Shown piece by piece: positions 1 to 5,219 of a stretch of 5,219 nt of DNA. Both the position numbers and the translations under genes were made by a program. Under the pieces are notes generated by a model, which was not told the DNA's origin, did not search any database, and saw only the letters and a program-made list of their open reading frames with translations. The stretch is from Candidatus Njordarchaeota archaeon (GTDB taxonomy: Archaea; Thermoproteota; JANJXX01; Panguiarchaeales; Panguiarchaeaceae). The stretch's first letter is position 1. Every line of letters starts with the position of its first letter. The stretch spans positions 1 through 5,219 of the forward strand of contig JAGSHR010000173.1 of assembly GCA_029855985.1 (NCBI GenBank). Reading direction: 5' to 3'.

Positions 1-36
1 GTCGTCTATTTTAAGCAAATAATTTTTATCTTCCAT
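1..36 (-). CDS. Possible 5' end of a divergent gene (partial, runs off the left edge)
   Basis: On the minus strand an ATG at 36-34 opens a frame that stays open to the window edge and reads MEDKNYLLKIDD (12 residues). It faces away from the regulator at 104 and would share the AT-rich intergenic region with it. No strong SD lies before the ATG, but A/T-rich stretches at about 46-61 and 70-86 could act as TATA boxes for a leaderless or short-leader transcript. The residues resemble the N-terminus of the neighbouring regulator (MEAKLLEKIDE), which hints at a second Lrp-type protein. Twelve residues are far too few to assign a family, and a chance open frame of this length is quite possible. Confidence 0.3.
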   Translation of the reverse strand, partial: MEDKNYLLKIDD

Positions 37-65
37 TTTATTGATACAAATAAGAAATAAGCAAA

Positions 66-94
66 AAACTTATTATTATAATAAAGTTTATATC
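66..94 (+). promoter_or_regulatory. Candidate TATA-box promoter and operator-like inverted repeat before the Lrp-type gene
   Basis: The region is strongly AT-rich. AAACTT (66-71) and AAGTTT (84-89) form a 6-bp inverted repeat around a 12-bp A/T spacer, and TTATTATAATAA at 73-84 is itself a perfect palindrome. A TATA box centred near 78, preceded by a purine-rich BRE-like stretch (61-69), would place transcription start near 103-105, right at the ATG at 104. A second TATA-like match, TTTATAT at 87-93, would place it near 115-118, close to the alternative TTG start at 119. Archaeal Lrp proteins commonly autoregulate by binding over such elements. The promoter role is an inference from composition and spacing. 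Confidence 0.5.
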
Positions 95-103
95 ATTGGT
101 TAA

Positions 104-724
104 ATGGAGGCAAAACTCTTGGAAAAAATCGACGAAAAAGACAAAAGGATAATTGAGTTAATATCACGAAACCCTAGGATCACACAAAAACAGTTAGCCG
201 AGAAACTTAATATTTCACAGCCCGCCGTCAGCATGAGAATCTCTAAATTAAGGGAAATTGGTTTACTTGAGATACAAGTCGGAATCAATCCAGAAAAAGC
301 CAAAATGGTTCTAGCTAAAGTCGAAATAAAAACCAAAGATGTGGGGTTCCTAACTGAAATATCTAAGTGCCCATACGTAATCTTTGCATCCACTTCTACC
401 GGGAAATTCAATGTCATATTATTCATGGCTGGAGAAGATTACAGAACACTCGAAGCAGTAGTAAATAGACACATTAGGGAAATAGCAGAAATCGATGATT
501 TAGAATTCAATATTATACTTGATACATACGGTAAAGTTGTTGTACCAATCAAAACCGTAGAAAGATATGAGGAACTCCCAAAGTGTGCTCTAAAGTTACT
601 TGAGAATCATGGTTGTAGAGAGTGTTTCTACTATAAGAAAGGGACTTGCCTCGGTTGCCCCCTATTGCTTGACTATAAGGGAAAATTGTTCAAAATGAGC
701 AATAACGTTCTCGTTAATAGATAG
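104..724 (+). CDS. Lrp/AsnC-type transcriptional regulator with cysteine-rich C-terminal tail
   Basis: A 206-residue cytoplasmic DNA-binding regulator. Residues about 9-60 form the winged helix-turn-helix typical of Lrp/AsnC proteins (D-x-K-D-x-R-I-I-x-L-I, then ITQKQLAEKLNISQPAVSMR as helix-turn-helix and a KLREIGLL wing entry). Residues about 66-152 resemble the Lrp alpha/beta ligand-binding and dimerisation domain, though this match is weaker. The protein is longer than the usual ~150 residues because of a tail with C161, C171, C174, C182 and C185; the last four make CxxC-x7-CxxC, a likely zinc or Fe-S site. Lrp-like regulators with metal-binding C-termini are known in Archaea (the copper-responsive Sulfolobus type with a TRASH domain), but the spacing here is not the canonical C-x19-22-C-x3-C. 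The ATG at 104 suits a leaderless transcript. A TTG at 119 preceded by GGAGG (106-110, 8-nt gap) is a serious alternative and would give 201 residues. The gene is convergent with the oxidoreductase operon; what it senses and controls is not visible. Confidence 0.88.
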   Translation: MEAKLLEKIDEKDKRIIELISRNPRITQKQLAEKLNISQPAVSMRISKLREIGLLEIQVGINPEKAKMVLAKVEIKTKDVGFLTEISKCPYVIFASTSTGKFNVILFMAGEDYRTLEAVVNRHIREIAEIDDLEFNIILDTYGKVVVPIKTVERYEELPKCALKLLENHGCRECFYYKKGTCLGCPLLLDYKGKLFKMSNNVLVNR

Positions 725-735
725 ATCTTGCTGAG

Positions 736-774
736 AAAAAGAAGAAATATAATGAGATGAAAAAGAAAAAGAAT
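736..774 (-). terminator. T-rich transcription stop for the oxidoreductase operon
   Basis: Directly after the TAA stop of the cytochrome gene, the minus strand has three runs of five T (complements of A766-770, A760-764 and A736-740) in an otherwise pyrimidine-rich stretch, with no obvious hairpin. Oligo-T tracts without a stem are the usual archaeal intrinsic stop. No matching T-run exists on the plus strand in this 50-bp gap, so the regulator's transcript has no visible terminator here and may run antisense into the cytochrome gene. Confidence 0.5.
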
Positions 775-1452
775 TTATGAAGCACTTCCACCCTTTACTT
801 TCGCCAAAACCCTTTTCGCCCAAGCACCGCTGTGGTGCATTGCCCACTTCAAGCTTACATAGCCATCCGTGAACATCGCTTTTAGAACTGGCCAGTTTGA
901 TGGGCTTATTGCCATAAAGAAGTGCCCTGCTAATACCACCATCATTAACATGAATGCTAGTGCGTGTAAGATTCTCGCCCATAGGTACCAGTCTTGTCCT
1001 CCTACTCCAAACCACATGATTAGTCCAGTGATTCCTAGTGTTGGAACTGCTACAAATGCTGACAGGAAAACGTATTTTTCTCCAGGATGGTGGAAGTCTA
1101 ATTCTATTTTTTCTTTCCCTAGACCCAAGGCGTTTTTCATCATTTTGATTAGTATTGGTACTTCGCTTAATCTTGGGAATGCATCTGTTCTCTTTTGGTC
1201 GAGGAATTTAATCACTTGTAGGATAACTACTATTATTAATAGTGGTGCGACAATGAATCTATGTATTAGTGATCTCATTATTGGTCCGCCAACTAGGTCA
1301 ATCATCCAACCGAACATTTCTCCATCGAACAGTGGTAATCCCGTTAGGAAACCGAATATGAATGCTATCACTAGGAATAAGTGGGAGATCCTGTCAATTA
1401 ATTTCCACCTGAAGATTTCGCCATCTTTTATTGGTTGTGTTCCCTCTGTCAT
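775..1452 (-). CDS. Di-heme cytochrome b membrane subunit (FdnI/PhsC-like), quinone-interacting
   Basis: A 225-residue integral membrane protein that would carry two b hemes and exchange electrons between the quinone pool and the Fe-S subunit. Four hydrophobic helices lie at about 22-41, 62-84, 127-149 and 160-182. Candidate heme ligands are H24 (helix I), H64 (helix II), H163 and H177 (helix IV). The 14-residue spacing of the last two matches His155/His169 of E. coli FdnI, and length and topology fit the formate dehydrogenase gamma / Ni-hydrogenase cytochrome b family. The C-terminal LKAMFTDGYVSLKWAMHH segment is also typical of that family. At the start of helix III, H122-P-G124-E-K stands where FdnI has N-A-G-Q-K, part of its quinone pocket. 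The ATG is preceded by a perfect GGAGGTGA inside the end of the upstream gene, with only 2 nt between stop and start, so translation is probably coupled. It is the last gene of the operon. It is not an NrfD-type anchor as in PsrC or SreC. Confidence 0.9.
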   Translation of the reverse strand: MTEGTQPIKDGEIFRWKLIDRISHLFLVIAFIFGFLTGLPLFDGEMFGWMIDLVGGPIMRSLIHRFIVAPLLIIVVILQVIKFLDQKRTDAFPRLSEVPILIKMMKNALGLGKEKIELDFHHPGEKYVFLSAFVAVPTLGITGLIMWFGVGGQDWYLWARILHALAFMLMMVVLAGHFFMAISPSNWPVLKAMFTDGYVSLKWAMHHSGAWAKRVLAKVKGGSAS

Positions 1453-1454
1453 TT

Positions 1455-2276
1455 TTATTCACCTCCCTCCGTTTCGGTTTCCTCTTCTTCTTCGTGTCCT
1501 CCCTTTATCTTGTCCTTTATTGCGTTTCCAACTACTGCTAAAGCGGTTACACCAGCAGCTAGCTCAACTAGCCTCTTCAAGGGCTTCTCGTATTGTTCGC
1601 TTAGACTTATAGCCGTTGTATCAACGGTGTACTTAGGTGTCTCATCCTTGAATTCTTCTGGTATGACATAGTATACTCTTGGGTGTGTCCCTAGTTCGGG
1701 GCTTAACGGTTTAGCTAATCCTGAATCGATGTATTCTGCCACATTTGGATCGTTTGGATCGTCTAGGTCGACCCATATCCTTGCGTGTCCCACGCATGTG
1801 GCGACACAAGCTGGTTCTCTTAGTTCTTCTGGAATATCCTCATTATCCCATCTGTGTACGCAGAAGGTACATTTGTCCACGTGTAACTTGTAGTGCTCTG
1901 TTGGTTGTATGTACCTTACTTTCATTTCTGCCACATCGTTTTCGTCTAGTAGGTATCTTGCATCGTAAGGACATGCATGTATACAGTAACCGCAACCGAT
2001 ACATTTCTCGTAGTCTACTAGCACAACTCCTTTCTCAGTATCCCTGTATGACGCTCCAGTTGGACAGATTGGTACACATGGAGGGTTCTCACAGTGCATA
2101 CAGATTGTTGAGAAGAATACTACTTTGTTTCCCTTCTTCACGTCTAGTACTCTGGTTCTCCACTTTTTGAGGTCCATATTCCAGAACGGTGTATGGTTTT
2201 CCATTGAACATGCGGCCATACAGGCTCTACAACCAATACATGTTCTTAGGTCCATTATCATTGCGTGTCTTACCAT
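1455..2276 (-). CDS. Four-cluster [4Fe-4S] electron-transfer subunit (PsrB/FdnH-type) of the molybdoenzyme complex
   Basis: A 273-residue iron-sulfur protein that relays electrons between the catalytic subunit and the cytochrome b. Sixteen cysteines fall in four groups: C13-x2-C16-x2-C19-x3-C23; C59-x2-C62-x4-C67-x3-C71-P; C92-x2-C95-x2-C98-x3-C102-P; and C136-x2-C139-x17-C157-x3-C161. This is the complete pattern of the DmsB/PsrB/FdhB family, so all four sites should hold [4Fe-4S] clusters. It has no signal peptide, as expected for a partner exported together with a Tat-bearing catalytic subunit. A hydrophobic stretch at about 236-253, followed by KDKIK, may be a C-terminal membrane anchor as in FdnH; it is short and contains a Glu, so this is uncertain. 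The protein ends in an acidic tail (E262-E273). The ATG at 2276 has GAGGTGAT 5 nt upstream and follows the catalytic gene by 11 nt; in-frame ATGs at codons 6 and 8 are less well placed. Confidence 0.93.
   Translation of the reverse strand: MVRHAMIMDLRTCIGCRACMAACSMENHTPFWNMDLKKWRTRVLDVKKGNKVVFFSTICMHCENPPCVPICPTGASYRDTEKGVVLVDYEKCIGCGYCIHACPYDARYLLDENDVAEMKVRYIQPTEHYKLHVDKCTFCVHRWDNEDIPEELREPACVATCVGHARIWVDLDDPNDPNVAEYIDSGLAKPLSPELGTHPRVYYVIPEEFKDETPKYTVDTTAISLSEQYEKPLKRLVELAAGVTALAVVGNAIKDKIKGGHEEEEETETEGGE
1458..1466 (-). promoter_or_regulatory. Strong Shine-Dalgarno embedded in the end of the Fe-S gene
   Basis: The minus strand reads GGAGGTGAA, a near-perfect match to the archaeal anti-SD, five nucleotides before the cytochrome ATG at 1452. 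The same nine bases encode the final Gly-Gly-Glu of the Fe-S subunit. This supports the chosen cytochrome start and implies translational coupling. Confidence 0.85.
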
Positions 2277-2281
2277 GTCTC

Positions 2282-2289
2282 ATCACCTC
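2282..2289 (-). promoter_or_regulatory. Shine-Dalgarno for the Fe-S subunit gene
   Basis: The minus strand reads GAGGTGAT, overlapping the TGA stop of the catalytic gene (2290-2288) and lying 5 nt before the ATG at 2276. It fixes the Fe-S gene start and couples its translation to that of the catalytic subunit. Confidence 0.8.
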
Positions 2290-5089
2290 ATAATTTCTCA
2301 ACAATCACGGTAAATTCATCGGAGCGGTACTCCGCGGTAACGTTTCCGCGTTGATTTGGCATCAACTTGTTGAACTCTGGTAATGGACCGTATTGCTCCC
2401 AGAATTTCTTGTAGTACTCTTGTACTTTTGGTTCACCTGTCCAACCGAATGGTATGTAAATGGTGTCCTCTCTTATGCCGTCAGTTACATACGCTCTAGC
2501 GACTATTGATTTGTTTTCTCCGCTTTTTGTTTCGGTTATCTTTATCTTGTCTCCTGTCTTAATTCCTAATGCGTTGGCTCTGTTGGGGTGGATCCAAACC
2601 CACATGTATCTTTCCTCCACAGTGTTTAGTGACAGTAATAAGTCGTTGTTTGTTGTGGAGCTGAAGCTCATTAATGGTGTTTTACCGTGTGTCACGAAGA
2701 ATTCATTATCTTGTGGTTTCCATGTATCATCTACCCCCTCTTTCCACTCTGGTTTTGGATATGCTAGTAATGGGTCCCACATTGGACTGTAGCCTAACTT
2801 GTTAGCGAATGCCTTGTAGCCCTCGTAAATTGCTTCGCTAAATAACTCGAGTCGACCCGATATTGTAGGGACTTGTAAGTCATAGGGCTCCCTCATACCG
2901 CTACCTTCTGCTAGTATCTCTTCTGTTGTTTTTAGTTCTAAGCTTCCCATCTTTAATCTCTCTAAGAAAGCATCTATTATCTCGCTTTCTGGATCAACAC
3001 AGCTCTTACCGACTTTTGCGCATGCTCTCAATCTGTGGATGAAGAACATCCATGCGAAGAATCTCTGCATCTTTTCAGGAACCTCTTCAGGAGGTGTGTC
3101 CACTTTTAGGAATTCATCAAATTTTGCTTTTTCCTCGTCATCCATGCCGAAGAATGCCTTGATGATATTATACCATATTGCCCTGTAATTCTTTGTTCCA
3201 TCAATTTCTGTTAGGATATCTAGGATCTTTGATAGTGATGTTAGCGAGTGCTCTAGTTCGTCACTTATTGGGTCAGCTGCTGGGAATCTCGCTGCGAATT
3301 CTATGCCTGGTGCCTCTGTTGGCATTGGTGCATCAATTCTCTCTAAGTATGATAACTCTGGTATGATAACATCAGCGTATAGGTGCGTCTCTGTAGCTTG
3401 GATATCTAATGATATCACGAACGTGTTTGACAATATGTATTCCCAAACTTCTCTTGGGGCCATGCTCTTTAATGGGTTTGATGAGAAGAGCAATAATACT
3501 TTTAGTGCACCGTTCTTTACAGCAGGGTACATCGCGAGATCTGTGGCGAATGGCCACATGGCGGGTGGTTTTTGGTCATCTGGGAGCGACCATACGTTTC
3601 CCTTTAATACATTGTATAAGTTAACAAGTCCTGGTCTTGGCGCATCTGGGCTTCTAGGTGCCCCCGCGGCATTCCATTTCATGACGGAGGGTCTGTTTTT
3701 GGCTGTGAATATCCATCCTCCTTCTCTGTCAATTCTTCCCTTGAGTGCCATTAACATTGCTTTGAGTTTATTAACCATGAAGCTGTTTCCGTATCTTCCA
3801 CCATACCATCCGTGGTCCACTATTGGTCTTTGAGCGTTTCCAAAAGCCCTAGCGATCTCTCTTATAGTTTCAGCGGGTACATCGGTTATTTGAGCTGCCC
3901 ACTCTGGTGTGTACTCAGCTACCTTTTCTTTTAGGTACTGGTAGATAGTTTTCACAGCAACATCGCCAATTTCTAGGTTACTGGGTGCTTCTAAAGCTGG
4001 ATCTATGGATGCTCCGTCTTTATCTACAGTGTTGTCGTTAGAGTGCCTTGGAATGTACTTAATGCTTGAGGTAGTTGAATCGTAGACTGCGTAATACTCA
4101 TTACCATTTTCTTCATGGATTATTAGTTCTGGAACTTTTAATTCTGAATTCCAACTGGCAAGGAATGGAGCGTTCGTGTACTTCTTTAGGAATTCTGTGT
4201 CAACCAAGTTCTCATTTACTAATACGTTAATCATAGCTAATAAGAAGGCTGGATCTGTACCTGGTTTGATTGGTATCCAGTCTGTTGCGAGAGCTGCTGT
4301 TTCAGAAAGTCTTGGATCTAGAACTACTATTCTCGCTCCGTTCTTTGCTGCTTTCTTTAATGCTTCTGCAAATCTTGTTCCTCTGGGTACTGAGACACCT
4401 GAAATTGAGGCGTTTGCTCTAACTGCTAATATGAAGTCCGAGTTTCCATAATCTGGTAAAAGTTCTGCATGAGCGTTAAATGTTCCAGTTACTGAGTCTA
4501 CTCCTAAGTGTGCTGCTAGAACACAGTGCTGTATTGGTGTAGCAGTAATGTATTTCATTCCCACTGCTTTCATGAAGGACAGTGCGAATGGTCTGTATGA
4601 GGTACAGTCTGGCCAACCGCTTACGAATCCAATTTTTGTGAAGTCTCCGCCCGTTAATTCTTGTATTTTTGTTTTGATATATTCCTTTACTTCATCCCAT
4701 GTAGCTTCTCTGAATGCCCAGGTGCCTTTTGGTCCTGTTCTAATTAAGGGTTTCTTTAATCTCTGTGGGCTGTATACTCTCCTTAGTCCCGCTTGTCCTC
4801 TTGCACATATTTTTCCGAGGTTGTAACCGCTCTCGGGGTCTCCTTCTATTTTTAGAGCGATTTTCTTTCCATTAATCTCCTTGTAGGCTACGATTATGTC
4901 GCAGTTTGTAGAACATAGGTTACATATGTTTGCAGCCCATTTTATTCCTGTTTCGCTGAGTGCTTGTTGTGGTTTTGTTTTAGCGAATGTTTCTAGTCCG
5001 TATCTTTCCAATAGTAGTGTTCCTGTTACTAGTCCTGTTAACTTGAGGAACTCTCGTCTGGTCAACTTGAGCGTTGTTGAATCTTGCAT
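2288..5089 (-). CDS. Tat-exported molybdopterin (Mo/W-bis-MGD) oxidoreductase catalytic subunit, PsrA/PhsA-like
   Basis: A 933-residue catalytic subunit of the DMSO reductase superfamily (numbering from the ATG at 5089). A twin-arginine signal, T10-R-R-E-F-L-K16, is followed by a hydrophobic stretch (17-27), so the enzyme acts outside the membrane. An N-terminal [4Fe-4S] site is formed by C56-x2-C59-x3-C63-x31-C95. Residue 97 after C95 is Arg (CARG), as in polysulfide/thiosulfate reductases, where formate dehydrogenases have Lys. C189 (in IQHCVLAAHLG) is the likely Mo/W ligand; no His follows it and there is no in-frame TGA, which argues against formate dehydrogenase. Core family segments include the PGTD motif near 276-280, YGNS near 433 followed by the RIDREGGW region, and YADVIIPELSYLERID (571-586). 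A C-terminal pterin-dinucleotide-binding domain begins near 795 (HGKTPLMSFSS, then the GIKTGDKI segment). The ATG with GGTGAT just upstream is preferred over a TTG 30 nt earlier. First gene of the operon. Polysulfide, sulfur, thiosulfate, tetrathionate or an oxyanion are possible substrates; none can be chosen from sequence. Confidence 0.93.
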   Translation of the reverse strand: MQDSTTLKLTRREFLKLTGLVTGTLLLERYGLETFAKTKPQQALSETGIKWAANICNLCSTNCDIIVAYKEINGKKIALKIEGDPESGYNLGKICARGQAGLRRVYSPQRLKKPLIRTGPKGTWAFREATWDEVKEYIKTKIQELTGGDFTKIGFVSGWPDCTSYRPFALSFMKAVGMKYITATPIQHCVLAAHLGVDSVTGTFNAHAELLPDYGNSDFILAVRANASISGVSVPRGTRFAEALKKAAKNGARIVVLDPRLSETAALATDWIPIKPGTDPAFLLAMINVLVNENLVDTEFLKKYTNAPFLASWNSELKVPELIIHEENGNEYYAVYDSTTSSIKYIPRHSNDNTVDKDGASIDPALEAPSNLEIGDVAVKTIYQYLKEKVAEYTPEWAAQITDVPAETIREIARAFGNAQRPIVDHGWYGGRYGNSFMVNKLKAMLMALKGRIDREGGWIFTAKNRPSVMKWNAAGAPRSPDAPRPGLVNLYNVLKGNVWSLPDDQKPPAMWPFATDLAMYPAVKNGALKVLLLFSSNPLKSMAPREVWEYILSNTFVISLDIQATETHLYADVIIPELSYLERIDAPMPTEAPGIEFAARFPAADPISDELEHSLTSLSKILDILTEIDGTKNYRAIWYNIIKAFFGMDDEEKAKFDEFLKVDTPPEEVPEKMQRFFAWMFFIHRLRACAKVGKSCVDPESEIIDAFLERLKMGSLELKTTEEILAEGSGMREPYDLQVPTISGRLELFSEAIYEGYKAFANKLGYSPMWDPLLAYPKPEWKEGVDDTWKPQDNEFFVTHGKTPLMSFSSTTNNDLLLSLNTVEERYMWVWIHPNRANALGIKTGDKIKITETKSGENKSIVARAYVTDGIREDTIYIPFGWTGEPKVQEYYKKFWEQYGPLPEFNKLMPNQRGNVTAEYRSDEFTVIVEKL

Positions 5090-5092
5090 TAT

Positions 5093-5098
5093 ATCACC
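5093..5098 (-). promoter_or_regulatory. Shine-Dalgarno that decides the catalytic-subunit start
   Basis: The minus strand reads GGTGAT, 3 nt before the ATG at 5089. It places the start so that the Tat motif begins at residue 10, a normal position. The upstream in-frame TTG at 5119 has no SD and would add ten residues before the signal peptide. Confidence 0.65.
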
Positions 5099-5117
5099 AT
5101 ATTTATTTGATATAGGC

Positions 5118-5176
5118 AAACAAATATTTAGAGATTTAGATTTTTCATCAATGTATATCCAAAAAATTATTTAAAG
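5118..5176 (-). promoter_or_regulatory. Candidate promoter of the oxidoreductase operon (two TATA-like boxes)
   Basis: Two minus-strand TATA-like elements are visible. CTAAATATTTG (5131-5121) would start transcription near 5100, giving a leader of about 10-12 nt that just includes the GGTGAT. CTTTAAATAAT (5176-5166) is closer to the archaeal consensus and would start transcription near 5145, giving a leader of about 55 nt. Which one is used cannot be decided from sequence. The right edge of the window cuts this intergenic region at 5219, so further upstream elements may exist. Confidence 0.45.
5127..5141. repeat. Tandem TTTAGA motif over the proximal TATA box
   Basis: TTTAGAG (5127-5133) and TTTAGAT (5135-5141) repeat with an 8-bp period on the plus strand and overlap or adjoin the TATA-like box at 5121-5131. 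A third TTTAGAG lies at 5200-5206. They may be protein-binding half-sites, but in such AT-rich DNA chance recurrence is possible. Confidence 0.3.
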
Positions 5177-5206
5177 TATGATGTATTTATCGTTAATTTT
5201 TTAGAG

Positions 5207-5217
5207 CTAACTGTTAG
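5207..5217. repeat. Short palindrome CTAACTGTTAG upstream of the operon promoter
   Basis: CTAAC and GTTAG form a perfect 5-bp inverted repeat around a single T, about 30 bp upstream of the distal TATA-like box. Its position would suit an activator or operator site. It is too short and too close to the window edge for firm assignment, and no adjacent T-run suggests a terminator hairpin. Confidence 0.3.
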
Positions 5218-5219
5218 AA

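Noticed and set aside
100..426. 108-codon minus-strand open frame opposite the Lrp-type gene
   Set aside because: It lies opposite the conserved helix-turn-helix coding region and has no initiation signal; a shadow.
869..1612. 247-codon open frame on the plus strand opposite the cytochrome b and the end of the Fe-S gene
   Set aside because: It is antisense to two well-supported genes, its translation has no family-like pattern, and it spans their junction; a frame shadow.
3303..3833. 176-codon plus-strand open frame inside the catalytic-subunit gene
   Set aside because: Antisense to a clearly conserved oxidoreductase region, with no SD or promoter and no recognisable domain.
2288..5089. Annotation of the catalytic subunit as a formate dehydrogenase
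   Set aside because: No Sec codon, no Cys-His active-site pair, and Arg replaces Lys after the fourth Fe-S cysteine. The electron-transfer partners alone do not define the substrate.
5090..5119. Ten-residue N-terminal extension of the catalytic subunit from a TTG at 5119
   Set aside because: The TTG has no SD, while the ATG at 5089 has GGTGAT and gives a normally placed Tat signal. It also lies within or beside a likely TATA box.
5129..5149. Tiny leader frame MKNLNL on the minus strand before the catalytic gene
   Set aside because: Only six codons, no SD, and no attenuator-like structure; chance is the simpler explanation.

Overview
The window looks like a chromosomal segment of an archaeon, most likely a thermophilic anaerobe or microaerobe of the Thermoproteota (crenarchaeal) lineage. 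This rests on AT-rich TATA-type promoter boxes, a very short or absent leader before an Lrp/AsnC-type regulator, Shine-Dalgarno (SD) motifs of the GGTGAT/GGAGGTGA type inside a tightly packed operon, and a pyrimidine-rich, hairpin-free stop region. The assignment is an inference; no rRNA or other taxonomic marker is present.

Layout. Positions 1-36 (minus) may hold the first 12 codons of a gene that runs off the left edge. An AT-rich intergenic region (about 37-103) with an inverted repeat follows. At 104-724 (plus) lies an Lrp/AsnC-type regulator with an unusual cysteine-rich C-terminal tail. A 50-bp gap with T-runs on the minus strand separates it from a convergent three-gene operon that fills the rest of the window and is read right to left: a Tat-exported molybdopterin oxidoreductase catalytic subunit (2288-5089), a four-cluster [4Fe-4S] electron-transfer subunit (1455-2276) and a four-helix di-heme cytochrome b (775-1452). 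Positions 5090-5219 hold the operon's upstream region, with candidate TATA boxes, repeated TTTAGA motifs and a short palindrome.

How the genes work together. The three operon products form a complete membrane-bound complex of the FdnGHI/PhsABC layout. The catalytic subunit carries a twin-arginine signal and would bring the Fe-S subunit with it to the outer face of the membrane. The Fe-S subunit passes electrons between the Mo/W-bis-pterin centre and the cytochrome b, which exchanges electrons with the quinone pool. The catalytic subunit has an active-site Cys not followed by His, and Arg rather than Lys after the fourth Fe-S cysteine. It therefore resembles the polysulfide/thiosulfate (PsrA/PhsA) branch more than formate dehydrogenase, although the electron-transfer subunits are of formate-dehydrogenase type. 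The substrate cannot be fixed from sequence alone. The neighbouring regulator, with a CxxC-x7-CxxC tail, is a plausible metal-, redox- or sulfur-responsive controller of the operon; that link is inferred from position only.
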